A DNA stretch of 64,000 nt from Alteromonas sp. 5E99-2 (GCF_017368475.1 NZ_JAFNJE010000003.1:62001-126000), one strand, 5' to 3'. Counted from the stretch's first letter, positions 43,271 through 53,413 are shown. Notes: a model not told the origin generated them from the letters alone. Made by a program: numbers and translations.

Positions 43271-45421
43271 ATGAAAAAACTACTCATACTGGCAGTGTTT
43301 GTCGGTTTAATTGCATTGTTTTTCGGTTTTGGCTTAAACAGCTATTTCACGTTAGATGGGTTAAAAGGCGGAATGGACAATTTCGTTGTTTGGAAAGAAC
43401 AAAACCCGGTATTACTGATTGCTGGATTTTTTGCAGTGTATGTTGTTATGGCAGCACTTTCACTGCCTGGTGCAGCAATTATGACATTAGCGTCAGGGGC
43501 CATATTTGGCTTGTGGGTGGGCTTATTAATTAGCTCTTTTGCAAGTACGCTGGGAGCTTTGTTTGCGTTTTGGGTTGCGAGATACGTTGCGCGAGATTCA
43601 CTACAGAAAAAGTTCCCACAAAAGTTAGCATCAATTAATGAAGGTATCGAAAGAGAAGGCGCGTTTTATCTATTTACATTGCGCTTAGTTCCCTTGTTCC
43701 CTTTCTTTGTAATTAACATGCTTATGGCACTCACCAGTATTCGTTCTTTTACGTTTTATTGGGTTAGCCAAGTGGGTATGTTAGCAGGCACATTTGTGTT
43801 CGTTAATGCAGGGACTCAATTGGCGCAAATTGATAGTCTGTCGGGTATTTTGTCACCTAACCTTCTTATTAGCTTTGTCTTGCTAGGTGTATTCCCGTTA
43901 ATTGCAAAAGCTATTGTAAACAAAGTGAAAAAGCGCAAGGTCTATAAAGGCTACAAAAAACCAGCGAAATATGACCGCAATCTTATTGTTATTGGTGCGG
44001 GTGCAGCTGGGCTTGTCACAAGCTATATAGCGGCAATGGTAAAAGCGAAAGTTACCCTTATTGAAGCCGGAGAAATGGGCGGCGACTGTCTGAATTACGG
44101 CTGCGTGCCGAGTAAAGCGCTAATAAAATCGGCAAAAGTTGCAACCTACAGTAAAAATGCTGAAAAATATGGGCTTGAAGCCGGTTCAGTTAAAGTGAAC
44201 TTTAAAAAGGTAATGGCCCGTGTACACGATGTTATTGCTCAAATTGCGCCTCATGATAGTGTAGAGCGTTACACTAGCTTGGGCGTTGATGTTGTTAAAG
44301 GGTATGCGACGTTTATTGACCCTTGGACAGTAGAAATTAAGCACAACGACGGCGAAGTAAGCCGGATGACGGCCCGTCACTTTGTTGTTGCAACGGGAGC
44401 GCGTCCCTTTGTTCCACCACTTCCTGGTATTGAAGATTCTGGGTATGTTACAAGTGACACCTTGTGGTCTACTTTTGCAGAATTAGAGTCTACACCTGAG
44501 AAAATGGTGGTTTTAGGTGGCGGCCCGATTGGTTGTGAATTAGCACAGAGCTTTTCACGTCTAGGTTCTGATGTGACTCAAGTTGAGATGGCTCCAGCGC
44601 TAATGGGAAGAGAAGACACTGAAGTTGCTGATTTTGCTAGACAAACACTAGAAGGTAGTGGTGTCACTGTATTGACTAATCACACGGCCTTACGCTGTGA
44701 AAACATTGATGGTCAAAAGGTATTGATTGTTGAGTTTGAGGGCGAAGAAAAAACCTTACCTTATGATCAATTAGTGTGCGCGGTAGGTAGACAAGCGAGA
44801 TTAACAGGATTTGGACTTGAAAAACTGGGTGTTGAAACGGGTAGAACCTTGACCACAAACCCATTTTTAGAAACTAACTTTCCTCACATTTTAGGGGCAG
44901 GTGATGTGGTTGGTCCGTATCAATTTACTCATGTAGCCGCTCATCATGCCTGGTATGCAGCAGTCAACACCTTGTTTGGAACCTTTAAAAAGTTCAAAGT
45001 TGACTACCGAGTCATTCCTTGGGCAACATTCTTAGATCCTGAAATTGCTCGTGTTGGTTTGAATGAGCGAGATGCAAAGGAGCAAGGGGTTGAATATCAA
45101 GTATTCCGTTATGATATGGAAGAGCTGGATAGAGCAATCACCGAAGGGGCTACTTCTGGTTTTGTTAAAGTACTAGTGAGCCCAGGAAGTGATAAAATCC
45201 TAGGAGTAACTATTATTAGTGAAAACGCCGGTGAGCTTTTAGCGGAATTTGTTTTGGCGATGAAACACGGGTTAGGACTAAACAAAATTTTAGGAACCAT
45301 TCACAGTTACCCTACGTGGGCTGAAAGTAATAAGTACGTTGCTGGCTTATGGAAACAAGCTAATAAACCAGAGAAAATACTGTCTTTACTGGAAAAGTAT
45401 CACACGTTTAAACGAGGTTAA
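43271..45421 (+). CDS. VTT/DedA-like membrane domain fused to FAD-dependent disulfide reductase
   Basis: The 716-residue protein has an N-terminal VTT (SNARE-associated/TVP38) region with several membrane segments (about 1-215, including FARxxRG-like EGAFYLFTLRLVPLFPFFVIN, here cut at LVPLFP). It is followed by a complete pyridine-nucleotide-disulfide oxidoreductase (about 235-716). That half shows the FAD site GAGAAGL, the redox pair GGDCLNYGCVPSKA, an NAD(P) site VVLGGGPIGCE and a second FAD motif AGDVVGP. It resembles mercuric reductase/lipoamide dehydrogenase but lacks a MerA C-terminal cysteine pair, ending HTFKRG. It is part of the TonB-receptor/ynj gene train. Confidence 0.9.
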   Translation: MKKLLILAVFVGLIALFFGFGLNSYFTLDGLKGGMDNFVVWKEQNPVLLIAGFFAVYVVMAALSLPGAAIMTLASGAIFGLWVGLLISSFASTLGALFAFWVARYVARDSLQKKFPQKLASINEGIEREGAFYLFTLRLVPLFPFFVINMLMALTSIRSFTFYWVSQVGMLAGTFVFVNAGTQLAQIDSLSGILSPNLLISFVLLGVFPLIAKAIVNKVKKRKVYKGYKKPAKYDRNLIVIGAGAAGLVTSYIAAMVKAKVTLIEAGEMGGDCLNYGCVPSKALIKSAKVATYSKNAEKYGLEAGSVKVNFKKVMARVHDVIAQIAPHDSVERYTSLGVDVVKGYATFIDPWTVEIKHNDGEVSRMTARHFVVATGARPFVPPLPGIEDSGYVTSDTLWSTFAELESTPEKMVVLGGGPIGCELAQSFSRLGSDVTQVEMAPALMGREDTEVADFARQTLEGSGVTVLTNHTALRCENIDGQKVLIVEFEGEEKTLPYDQLVCAVGRQARLTGFGLEKLGVETGRTLTTNPFLETNFPHILGAGDVVGPYQFTHVAAHHAWYAAVNTLFGTFKKFKVDYRVIPWATFLDPEIARVGLNERDAKEQGVEYQVFRYDMEELDRAITEGATSGFVKVLVSPGSDKILGVTIISENAGELLAEFVLAMKHGLGLNKILGTIHSYPTWAESNKYVAGLWKQANKPEKILSLLEKYHTFKRG

Positions 45422-45425
45422 GCCT

Positions 45426-46184
45426 TTGAAGCAGCTAATCGCACTGTCTGTATTGTTGATAAGTCATATAGCGTTCGCGGATATTCACGAACCGTGGAAT
45501 GACTTACTACAACGGCATGTTGTTATTATTAATAATGGTCATACAAGCGCCGTGGATTATGCTGCTTTTCAAAAAGAAAGAACTACGCTGGATAACTATT
45601 TAACTAGTTTATCCAGCGTAACTGATGAAGAGTATCAAACATGGTCAAAAGAGGCTCAACTAGCGTTTTTGATTAACGCATATAATGCGTTTACCACGGG
45701 CCTTGTTTTGGATGAATATCCTAACTTAACTTCAATTAAAGATTTAGGACGAAGGTTTTCTTCACCTTGGAATCAGAATATTGCAATTTTGCTAGGGGAA
45801 GATGTCAGCCTTGATGTGATAAAAAATGAAAAGCTTAGAGAGCAAGGTGTATTTGCTGAGCCTCTTATTCATTTTGCAGTAACTTGTGCCAACGTAGGGT
45901 GCCCTGCGTTGCGCAATGAAGCTTACAATGAAACCGATTTATCATCTCAATTGAATGATCAGGTTATCTCGTTTTTAACCGATCGCTCAAAAAATTACGC
46001 TGAAGGTAACACACTGTTTTTGTCTTCTTTTTTTCAATGGAATCAAGACGATTTAGGTCTCACTTTCTTTTTACAATACAGCGATGCTTTAGGGTTAAAT
46101 GAAGAGCAAAAAAATGCGTTAGAGAACAATAAAATGCGAGTGCGATATTTAAACCATGATTGGTCGTTAAATGGTATTGAATAG
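45426..46184 (+). CDS. DUF547 domain exported protein
   Basis: I choose the TTG at 45426 as start. It lies 4 bases after the reductase stop, GAGG lies 8 bases upstream, and it gives an N-terminal signal peptide (KQLIALSVLLISHIAFA). An upstream in-frame ATG at 45339 would add residues overlapping the reductase. The mature part has the DUF547 features AQLAFLINAYNAFTTGLVL and HFAVTCANVGCPAL. DUF547 proteins are of unknown function and often occur near redox or lipid-related genes. The end overlaps ynjB by 14 bases. Confidence 0.85.
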   Translation: MKQLIALSVLLISHIAFADIHEPWNDLLQRHVVIINNGHTSAVDYAAFQKERTTLDNYLTSLSSVTDEEYQTWSKEAQLAFLINAYNAFTTGLVLDEYPNLTSIKDLGRRFSSPWNQNIAILLGEDVSLDVIKNEKLREQGVFAEPLIHFAVTCANVGCPALRNEAYNETDLSSQLNDQVISFLTDRSKNYAEGNTLFLSSFFQWNQDDLGLTFFLQYSDALGLNEEQKNALENNKMRVRYLNHDWSLNGIE

Positions 46185-47364
46185 TTATTTAAAATACGTT
46201 TTTTGGGGCTTTCTGGCCCTTTTTTCGTTAACTGCATACTCCCAAAATAATGTAACAACGGTTTATTTCCACGCATGGGGAGGCAGTCCTCAAATCAATC
46301 AGTATATAAATTGGGTAGGCGAAGAGGTTGAGCGTAACCATGGAATTAAGTTAAAGCATGTAAAGCTCAGTAACACTAGTGATGCTGTTACCTTAGTATT
46401 AACCCAAAAAGCATCAAATAAAACCGCAGGAACTGTAGATCTTATATGGCTAAACGGTGAAAATTTCGCATCTATGGCTGAGCATAAATTGCTTTTAGAA
46501 AGCTGGGCTGAAGATTTACCAAACTTCAGGCTGACTAATGCGCTAGATAACGGCGATATTACCTATGATTTTGGCGTTTCGACCTTAGGTAGAGAAAGTC
46601 CTTGGGGGAGGGCATCCCTAGTATTTTATTACAACAGTGAACATTTCACTGTTCCTCCAAGCGATATCAACGCCCTTTTGGCTTGGGCTAAGACGGTTCC
46701 TTATCGATTTACCTATCCTCATGTGGATGATTTCATCGGGATAAGTTTTGTTAAATATGCACTTTTGGCATTAAATCAAAATGCAGATTATGAATCCGAT
46801 AAAGAGCTTTTGTTTAAACCTTACGATGAAGAAGCGTTTAATCGAGTTACAAAGCAACTATGGCAGTATTTAGACCAATTGCACTCAGTTATGTGGCGTA
46901 AAGGACAATTTTTCGTCAAAGACAGTGGTTGGTTAAAACGTTTATTCGATGATGAAGAAATATTACTGTCTTATACGTTTTCAGCGGGAGAAATACCCTC
47001 AGCAGTAGATCGTTTTGAGTTACCCAAAGCCACACGTAGTTATTTTATGGAAGATGGTAGCTTAAGTAATGTGCATTTTGTAACCATTCCATTTAATGCA
47101 CCTAATGCTGAAGGCGCGAAAATCGTCGCTAATTTCTTGTTATCTCCCGTTGCTCAGGCGAAGAAAAGCCAACCGTCGGTATGGGGAGATGCCACAGTAC
47201 TTGATTCAACTGTGTTGAATACTCAACAACGAGCTTTGTTTCTTTCTGATGACATACATCCAAGTGCTGCTAGCAATAGCGCAAATACGCGAAAACTAAA
47301 AGAGCTTCACCCGACATGGATTGTGCCGCTTAAACAAGCATGGAAGGCACGTTATGACAATTAA
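46171..47364 (+). CDS. ynjB: ABC transporter substrate-binding protein YnjB
   Basis: The 397-residue protein has a signal peptide (about 1-25, WGFLALFSLTAYS) and a periplasmic binding fold matching the YnjB type: VDLIWLNGENFASM (about 90-103), GVSTLGRESPWGRASLVFYY and a C-terminal NFLLSPVAQAKKS. YnjB is the binding protein of the uncharacterised YnjBCD transporter, related to thiamine/iron-type importers. It precedes ynjC with an 11-base overlap. The substrate is not established. Confidence 0.88.
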   Translation: MVLNSYLKYVFWGFLALFSLTAYSQNNVTTVYFHAWGGSPQINQYINWVGEEVERNHGIKLKHVKLSNTSDAVTLVLTQKASNKTAGTVDLIWLNGENFASMAEHKLLLESWAEDLPNFRLTNALDNGDITYDFGVSTLGRESPWGRASLVFYYNSEHFTVPPSDINALLAWAKTVPYRFTYPHVDDFIGISFVKYALLALNQNADYESDKELLFKPYDEEAFNRVTKQLWQYLDQLHSVMWRKGQFFVKDSGWLKRLFDDEEILLSYTFSAGEIPSAVDRFELPKATRSYFMEDGSLSNVHFVTIPFNAPNAEGAKIVANFLLSPVAQAKKSQPSVWGDATVLDSTVLNTQQRALFLSDDIHPSAASNSANTRKLKELHPTWIVPLKQAWKARYDN

Positions 47365-49045
47365 TAAGTGGCCTGCTGTATTATTGTGTAGTTTGATTAT
47401 TTTACCTGCACTGGGAGGAAGCATAGCCGTAGTTCTTCCTGCTTTTGGTTATTTGCCCGCGTTAGAACAAACACAATTTACCTTTTCTATTTTTAATCAG
47501 TTGTTTTCATCCCAAGGGTTTTACTCCAGTGTACGACTAACAATAATGTCATCGGTTTTTTCGATCTTAATCGCTGTCATAACCTCCCTTATATTTGCAG
47601 CTTATTATTATGAGAAGCGCAAACTAGCGTCGTTGAGTACTAGTTTGAGGCCTCTTTTGGTACTGCCTCATGCTGCGGCCGCTATCGCTATTGGCTTTGT
47701 GTTAGCGCCAAGCGGAATACTTATACGAATGTTATCGCCCGATGTTACTGGGTTTGTGCTTCCACCTAGCTGGGCTATACCCAATGATGGTTTTGGGTTA
47801 GTCATGACACTATCTTTAGCGCTAAAAGAGATTCCGTTTATTATGCTGCTGATGGTGTCAGTGATTTATCAGGTGCAAAGAACAAGCTTGTTTAATCAAT
47901 ATGTAAGTGCAGCGCAGTCCCTTGGTTATTCCGCTTTTTCGTCTTTTATATTGATCCTTTGGCCACAAATCTATCCCTTGATAAGACTACCTATTTTTGC
48001 TGTATTAGTTTATACCAGTGCAAGTATTGAAATACCGCTAATACTAGGTCCCAGCTCTCCATCGACAATTGCAATCACCTTATTAACCTCGTTGAACGAT
48101 GTGGATTTACAGCAAAGGTTGACGGCTTCGGCACTGGCTGTTGTACAAATACTGGTGTCGGTTGTATCGATATTTATTTGGATAGTCATTGAAAAATTGG
48201 GCGAAAAATCACGTTTAATGTTAGCTCATCCTAATAAGGCCAATACTATTTTTGCTCCGATAAAGTACATAGTTAGGCTGCTGTTTTTCATTATCGTTGG
48301 GTTTATGCTTATAGCTTTTTTCGGTATTTGTTTATTAAGTATTGCAGGACACTGGCCATTTAAATCGGTGTTGCCATTGAATTTTACTCTTCAAAACTGG
48401 ATGTCCGCAATACATTCTATTCAAACCCCATTATTCAATGGACTTTGGATTGGATTAACGGTCGCTTTGGTTTGTTTGGGGTTATGCGTAACCACGCTTG
48501 AGGCCACCTCAAGCTCAATAAAATTAAGGGCTTTGGTTACAAAGTTGATCTATGTCCCGCTTTTGATCCCCATGGTTGTTTTTATGTTTGGGGCATCATT
48601 TATTGTTACCTTATATTTTGAGTTTTCGCCTATTTTTAGCGTCTTACTACTGCATTTTGTGGTTGTTGCTCCTTATGTATGGATAGCACTTGTTCAGCAA
48701 TATGAAGATTTAGACCCTCGATTAATATCCGTTGCTAAAACCCTTGGTGCGAGCCAAATGAAGGTTTTCGTCGAAGTAAAGTTGCCTTTACTAAAACAAA
48801 CTTTTGCAGTCGCGTTTGCGTTAGGGGCTAGTATTAGTTTTAGCCAGTATCTGCCTACGTTATTAGGAGGAAGTGGCAATATCGATACGATCACCACTGA
48901 GGCGGTGGCTTTAGCCAGTGGAGGGAGCCGACGTCTGATATCTGTGTATTCGTTAATTCAAATTATTATGCCCATGGTGGTTTTTTCAATCGCTAATTTA
49001 ATCAGTGGCCGTGGCTTATTGCGGGGAGGTAACAAGCTTGCTTGA
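47354..49045 (+). CDS. ynjC: ABC transporter permease YnjC (two fused permease units)
   Basis: From the ATG at 47354 (overlapping the ynjB stop) the protein has 563 residues. Many membrane segments fall into two halves, each with the binding-protein-dependent permease loop: SAAQSLGYSAFSSFILILWPQ in the first half (cut at FSSF) and SVAKTLGASQMKVFVEVKLP in the second. This duplicated arrangement is that of YnjC and ThiP. It forms the membrane channel of the YnjBCD importer. Confidence 0.9.
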   Translation: MTINKWPAVLLCSLIILPALGGSIAVVLPAFGYLPALEQTQFTFSIFNQLFSSQGFYSSVRLTIMSSVFSILIAVITSLIFAAYYYEKRKLASLSTSLRPLLVLPHAAAAIAIGFVLAPSGILIRMLSPDVTGFVLPPSWAIPNDGFGLVMTLSLALKEIPFIMLLMVSVIYQVQRTSLFNQYVSAAQSLGYSAFSSFILILWPQIYPLIRLPIFAVLVYTSASIEIPLILGPSSPSTIAITLLTSLNDVDLQQRLTASALAVVQILVSVVSIFIWIVIEKLGEKSRLMLAHPNKANTIFAPIKYIVRLLFFIIVGFMLIAFFGICLLSIAGHWPFKSVLPLNFTLQNWMSAIHSIQTPLFNGLWIGLTVALVCLGLCVTTLEATSSSIKLRALVTKLIYVPLLIPMVVFMFGASFIVTLYFEFSPIFSVLLLHFVVVAPYVWIALVQQYEDLDPRLISVAKTLGASQMKVFVEVKLPLLKQTFAVAFALGASISFSQYLPTLLGGSGNIDTITTEAVALASGGSRRLISVYSLIQIIMPMVVFSIANLISGRGLLRGGNKLA

Positions 49046-49661
49046 ATTGCAAAATGTAAAAATCTATCAAAATGGAAAGGTTATTTTATCTGTGAATGAG
49101 CAGGTTGAACCGGGGCAATTTCTAACTATTATGGGGCGTTCTGGCTCAGGTAAGTCGACTTTGCTAAATTGGATAGCTGGGCAGCTATCATCAGACTTTA
49201 ACGCTAAAGGCTCGCTTATATTAAATGGGAAACGGCTCGATAATGTGGCAACAGAGCGTCGTCAAATTGGTTTGATGTATCAAGATGCATTGCTGTTTCC
49301 GCATATGACAGTAGAGCAAAATATTGCCTTTGGTATGAAGCAGCAAATGAATAAGAAACAAATAATACACGACTATTTGCAAAGCGTTGATTTAGAAGGT
49401 TTGGGTGAGCGTATGCCTGATTCTCTTTCAGGTGGCCAGCAAAGTCGGGTTTCGCTACTTCGATTAATGGCCAGTGAGCCGAAGGCGATACTTTTGGATG
49501 AGCCTTTTAGTAACTTGGATGAAGAGGTTAAAATAACTACTCGCCAATTTGTCTTAGACCAATTAAAACAAACTAGCGTGCCTGTTGTGATGGTGACTCA
49601 TGACAAAGAGGATGCCAATGCCGTGTCTGGAAAATTAATATCGTTGAACTCATCATGTTAG
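49038..49661 (+). CDS. ynjD: ABC transporter ATP-binding protein YnjD
   Basis: I choose the TTG at 49038 because GGGGAGG lies 8 bases upstream and the protein then begins LLELQNV, as expected for the family. The resulting 207-residue ATPase has Walker A GRSGSGKST (about 33-41), signature LSGGQQSR (about 126-133), Walker B AILLDEPF and the H-loop THD. It overlaps ynjC by 8 bases and ynjF by 7. It powers the YnjBCD importer. Confidence 0.92.
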   Translation: MLELQNVKIYQNGKVILSVNEQVEPGQFLTIMGRSGSGKSTLLNWIAGQLSSDFNAKGSLILNGKRLDNVATERRQIGLMYQDALLFPHMTVEQNIAFGMKQQMNKKQIIHDYLQSVDLEGLGERMPDSLSGGQQSRVSLLRLMASEPKAILLDEPFSNLDEEVKITTRQFVLDQLKQTSVPVVMVTHDKEDANAVSGKLISLNSSC

Positions 49662-50275
49662 ATAAAATCGTTACACCTGCAGCTCATGCTTTATTGCGCC
49701 CCATTATTAACATTCTTGATAAAGCAAATGTTAAGCCTGACCATATTACATTTTGTGGTTTCCTTCTTGGTATGATTAGCGTACCGCTTATTGCGTTTCA
49801 TTATTATCATTTAGCTTTACTGTTTATTATTCTCAACCGTGTTTTTGATGGTATCGATGGAGAGTTGGCTAGGCGTCAAAACGCGAGTAGTGATGCCGGT
49901 GGTTTTTTAGATATTTGCCTGGATTTCACGTTTTATGCCTTTGTACCTTTTGGGTTCGTACTAGCAAATGCCCCGCAAAATGGTATTGCGGGAGCCGCGC
50001 TTATTGCTGCTTTTATGGGGACTGGGAGTAGTTTCTTGGCATTTGCGATTATGGCGGAGAAGTACAAAATTACTCGTATGCAGTTTGAAAAGAAGAGTTT
50101 TCATTACTTAAATGGGTTAGCAGAAGGAACAGAAACGATATTATTCTTTGTTGGGTTTTGCCTATTTCCTTCACTATTTCCTGAGTTAGCTTGGGCTTTT
50201 TTTGGCATTTGTTGTATTACTATAATCACTCGAATTTCAGGTGGATACAAAACGATAAAGCAATATCAAAACTAA
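49655..50275 (+). CDS. ynjF: CDP-alcohol phosphatidyltransferase YnjF
   Basis: The 206-residue membrane protein carries the CDP-alcohol phosphotransferase motif D-G-x2-A-R-x7-G-x3-D-x3-D: FDGIDGELARRQNASSDAGG is followed by FLDICLD. It has several membrane segments (about 30-65, 90-130, 155-190). This is the position and family of YnjF in the E. coli ynj operon. It would transfer a phospho-alcohol to a lipid or alcohol acceptor; the substrate is unknown. The link with the YnjBCD importer is conserved but unexplained. It is the last gene of the train. Confidence 0.9.
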   Translation: MLDKIVTPAAHALLRPIINILDKANVKPDHITFCGFLLGMISVPLIAFHYYHLALLFIILNRVFDGIDGELARRQNASSDAGGFLDICLDFTFYAFVPFGFVLANAPQNGIAGAALIAAFMGTGSSFLAFAIMAEKYKITRMQFEKKSFHYLNGLAEGTETILFFVGFCLFPSLFPELAWAFFGICCITIITRISGGYKTIKQYQN

Positions 50276-50292
50276 TTACCACTGCGCCTTTA

Positions 50293-50484
50293 TTAGTCGT
50301 ACTGAATAGAAAGAGTATTTACCCTTTGTGTTTCAGCTTTAGCTTTAAATTCGAGAGGTGTTCGTTGCGTAGTTATTTGCTTTGGAAAGTGAGTAGAGGG
50401 TTTACTCTTGTCTTCTATATATTCATAGCGACTAAACCAATTAAATACTGGTGGAGTGTTTAATTGATTTTTAATTTTATTCAC
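50293..50484 (-). CDS. Possible 63-residue small protein
   Basis: A minus-strand ORF begins MNKIKNQLNTPPVFNWFSR and ends NTLSIQYD. It fills a gap otherwise without genes between ynjF and thrS. Its composition (aromatic, basic, proline) looks protein-like and is not a shadow of a larger gene. The start has only a distant GGAG. The family is unknown. Confidence 0.4.
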   Translation of the reverse strand: MNKIKNQLNTPPVFNWFSRYEYIEDKSKPSTHFPKQITTQRTPLEFKAKAETQRVNTLSIQYD

Positions 50485-50784
50485 TTAGCTTGCTCCATTT
50501 GGCATACATTTCCAGTAACTATGCTGTAAGTTTGTTACAGTTTTGTATGGTGTTGTAATTTCAATACGATAAATTTCGTTGTAAATGTAATTCTCACTCC
50601 TATTTTAGAGTTTTTCAGGTAAAAGATGTCGCCTTGTTTCTTTTGGGTTTTAATAAGGTTGTCAGCAGGGGGGATGAAGACGTTTTGTTAGGTTTATTTC
50701 ATGTGGAATAATAAAACTAATTAGAGATAGTTAGTTTTTAAGTGATATTATTACATTAATGTTCATTTATACGCCTTCAATGGT

Positions 50785-50812
50785 TTGTAACTTCAACTAA
50801 AAACGCTATAAT
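50785..50812 (+). promoter_or_regulatory. thrS: Promoter of thrS
   Basis: TTGTAA (50785-50790) and a perfect TATAAT (50807-50812) are separated by 16 bases, about 75 bases before the thrS ATG. The rest of 50485-50780 is AT-rich, and I see no gene or clear structure in it. Confidence 0.75.
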
Positions 50813-50888
50813 CCTGCGCTAATTTTTCAGTTTAACTTTCGGTTCATAAGCAATTTTTCTTCAATGAGCCATTGTGTAAGGATATTTC

Positions 50889-52799
50889 ATGCCGGTAATT
50901 ACGCTTCCTGACGGTAGCCAACGTGCGTTCGACAAACCCGTTTCTGTTTTAGATGTAGCAAATGACATAGGCCCGGGCCTAGCTAAAGCAACGATAGCGG
51001 GGAAAATTAATGGTGATCTTGTTGATGCTGTTGACGTTATTACCGAAGACGCGTTACTGCAAATTATAACCGCCAGAGATGAAGAAGGCTTAGAAATTAT
51101 CCGCCATAGTTGTGCCCATTTATTAGGTCACGCTATCAAGCAGCTTTATCCCGATGTGAAAATGGCCATAGGGCCTACTATCGATAATGGCTTCTATTAT
51201 GATATCGATTTAGAACATTCATTGAATGATGATGACTTAGCGGCATTAGAAAAACGCATGATCCAGTTAGCAAAAACTAACTACGATGTTGTAAAGAAAA
51301 AAGTAAGCTGGCAAGAAGCGAGAGACGCATTTGAGTCTCGTGGTGAATCTTATAAAATTGAAATTCTTGATGAAAACATCGAGAAGGATGATCAGCCAGG
51401 CCTTTACCACCACGAAGAATATGTTGATATGTGTCGTGGACCTCACGTACCGAATATGCGTTTTTGTCACCATATGAAAATTATGAAAGTGGCAGGAGCT
51501 TATTGGCGTGGTGATAGCGATAACAAAATGCTACAGCGCATTTATGGCACAGCTTGGGGCGATAAAAAGCAACTTAAAGCCTACTTGAACCGATTGGAAG
51601 AAGCTGAAAAGCGCGACCACAGAAAAATTGGCAAAACCCTAGATTTATTTCACTGGCAAGAAGAAGCGCCAGGTATGGTGTTTTGGCACAACGACGGTTG
51701 GACAATTTATACCGAGCTTGAAAAGTTTGTTCGTCAAAAATTAGGTGAGTACGGTTACGACGAAGTGAAAGGCCCATTGATGATGGACCGAAGCTTATGG
51801 GAAAAATCGGGCCATTGGGACAAGTACGCTGAAAACATGTTCACAACGGAATCTGAGAAACGTGAATATGCAATAAAGCCAATGAACTGTCCTGGGCATG
51901 TTCAAATATTTAATCAAGGCTTAAAATCTTACCGCGACTTGCCCCTTAAAATGGCTGAGTTTGGTTGCTGCCACAGGAATGAGCCATCGGGCGCACTGCA
52001 CGGTTTAATGCGTGTACGTGGATTCACCCAAGATGATGCCCATGTTTTCTGTACTGAGTCTCAGATATTAGACGAAGTTAGCGACTGTATTAAAATGGTT
52101 TATGAAACCTACGAAGCGTTTGGTTTTGAAAAAATTGTCGTGAAATTGTCCACGCGTCCAGAAAAACGCGTAGGTAGTGACGAAATTTGGGATAAATCTG
52201 AGCAAGCACTTGCCGAAGCGCTTAAAATCAATGACATTGATTTTGATTATCAGCCGGGTGAAGGTGCGTTTTATGGCCCTAAGATTGAATTTACATTACA
52301 CGACTGTTTGGACAGAGCGTGGCAGTGTGGAACAATTCAACTCGACTTCTCAATGCCGGGCCGTTTAGGTTCAACTTATGTTGCTGAAGACGGTGAACGT
52401 AAAACACCGGTCATGATCCACAGAGCGATTTTGGGCTCTTTAGAACGTTTTATCGGCATATTGACTGAAGAATATGCTGGATTCTTCCCGCTTTGGTTAG
52501 CGCCTCAACAAGTCACCGTAATGAATATTACTGACAGTCAGGCTGAATTTGTTCAAAAAATAGTCAAAAAGTTAAAAGAAAGTGGTATTAGAGCCAAGTC
52601 AGACTTGAGAAATGAGAAGATAGGCTTTAAAATCCGCGAGCACACGCTTAAGCGTGTACCTTATATGTTGGTTATTGGTGAGAAAGAAAAAGAAGCCGGT
52701 ACCATAGCTGTTCGTACTCGTAAAGGTGATGACCTTGGCGAAATGTCTGTTGAAGCATTTATTGAACTCGCTCAACAACAAATAACGGATAAGCAGTAA
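50889..52799 (+). CDS. thrS: Threonyl-tRNA synthetase
   Basis: The 636-residue class II synthetase charges tRNA-Thr. An N-terminal TGS domain (about 1-62) is followed by the editing domain ([16 protein letters not shown], about 74-89), the catalytic core with motif residues MNCPGH (zinc cysteine, about 335) and [11 protein letters not shown], and a C-terminal anticodon-binding domain. The length matches E. coli ThrS (642). It is followed by infC after 65 bases, the usual gene order. A leader of about 70 bases precedes it; no E. coli-type operator could be confirmed. Confidence 0.98.
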   Translation: MPVITLPDGSQRAFDKPVSVLDVANDIGPGLAKATIAGKINGDLVDAVDVITEDALLQIITARDEEGLEIIRHSCAHLLGHAIKQLYPDVKMAIGPTIDNGFYYDIDLEHSLNDDDLAALEKRMIQLAKTNYDVVKKKVSWQEARDAFESRGESYKIEILDENIEKDDQPGLYHHEEYVDMCRGPHVPNMRFCHHMKIMKVAGAYWRGDSDNKMLQRIYGTAWGDKKQLKAYLNRLEEAEKRDHRKIGKTLDLFHWQEEAPGMVFWHNDGWTIYTELEKFVRQKLGEYGYDEVKGPLMMDRSLWEKSGHWDKYAENMFTTESEKREYAIKPMNCPGHVQIFNQGLKSYRDLPLKMAEFGCCHRNEPSGALHGLMRVRGFTQDDAHVFCTESQILDEVSDCIKMVYETYEAFGFEKIVVKLSTRPEKRVGSDEIWDKSEQALAEALKINDIDFDYQPGEGAFYGPKIEFTLHDCLDRAWQCGTIQLDFSMPGRLGSTYVAEDGERKTPVMIHRAILGSLERFIGILTEEYAGFFPLWLAPQQVTVMNITDSQAEFVQKIVKKLKESGIRAKSDLRNEKIGFKIREHTLKRVPYMLVIGEKEKEAGTIAVRTRKGDDLGEMSVEAFIELAQQQITDKQ

Positions 52800-52864
52800 T
52801 CCAAAATATAGACACAATAGGGTGTATATAATTTTGATTTTTTTAATTGCTGGAGGAAAAGCAT

Positions 52865-53413
52865 ATTAAAGGCACTAACAACAAGGCTCAGGGTGCAAAA
52901 GACAAAGCCCGAATTAATGAAGAGATAACGGCTACGGAAATCCGTTTAATTGCAAAAGATGGTAGTCAAGCAGGTATCGTTTCTTTAGCCGAAGCATTAG
53001 AATCGGCATTTGAAGCAAGTCTTGATTTAGTCGAAATTAGTCCGAACGCTGAGCCACCAGTGTGTAAAGTAATGGATTACGGAAAGTTCTTATTTGAGAA
53101 GAGTAAGGCTCAAAAAGAACAAAAGAAAAAACAAAAGCAAATTCAGGTCAAGGAGGTTAAATTCCGCCCTGGCACTGATGAAGGCGATTACCAGGTAAAA
53201 CTGCGCAACCTGCGTCGCTTTCTCGAAGGGGGTGATAAAGCCAAAGTTACGATCCGTTTCCGCGGACGTGAAATGGCTCACCAAGAGATTGGCATCGAAC
53301 TACTAAAGCGTGTAAAAGCGGATTTAGAAGAAGTTGCTATTGTCGAGTCTTTTCCTCATAGAGTAGAAGGCCGACAAATGATCATGGTTATGGCCCCAAC
53401 CAAGAAGCAGTAA
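52865..53413 (+). CDS. infC: Translation initiation factor IF-3 (AUU start)
   Basis: The frame extends upstream to 52847, but the likely start is the ATT at 52865: GGAGGA lies 7 bases upstream, and the protein then begins IKGTNNK, comparable to MKGGKRV of E. coli. The resulting 182 residues fit the normal IF-3 length. The AUU start is the classical basis of IF-3 autoregulation, because IF-3 discriminates against this codon. The N-terminal domain, lysine-rich linker ([16 protein letters not shown]) and C-terminal domain are all present. It is in the thrS-infC-rpmI-rplT order. Confidence 0.96.
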   Translation: MKGTNNKAQGAKDKARINEEITATEIRLIAKDGSQAGIVSLAEALESAFEASLDLVEISPNAEPPVCKVMDYGKFLFEKSKAQKEQKKKQKQIQVKEVKFRPGTDEGDYQVKLRNLRRFLEGGDKAKVTIRFRGREMAHQEIGIELLKRVKADLEEVAIVESFPHRVEGRQMIMVMAPTKKQ

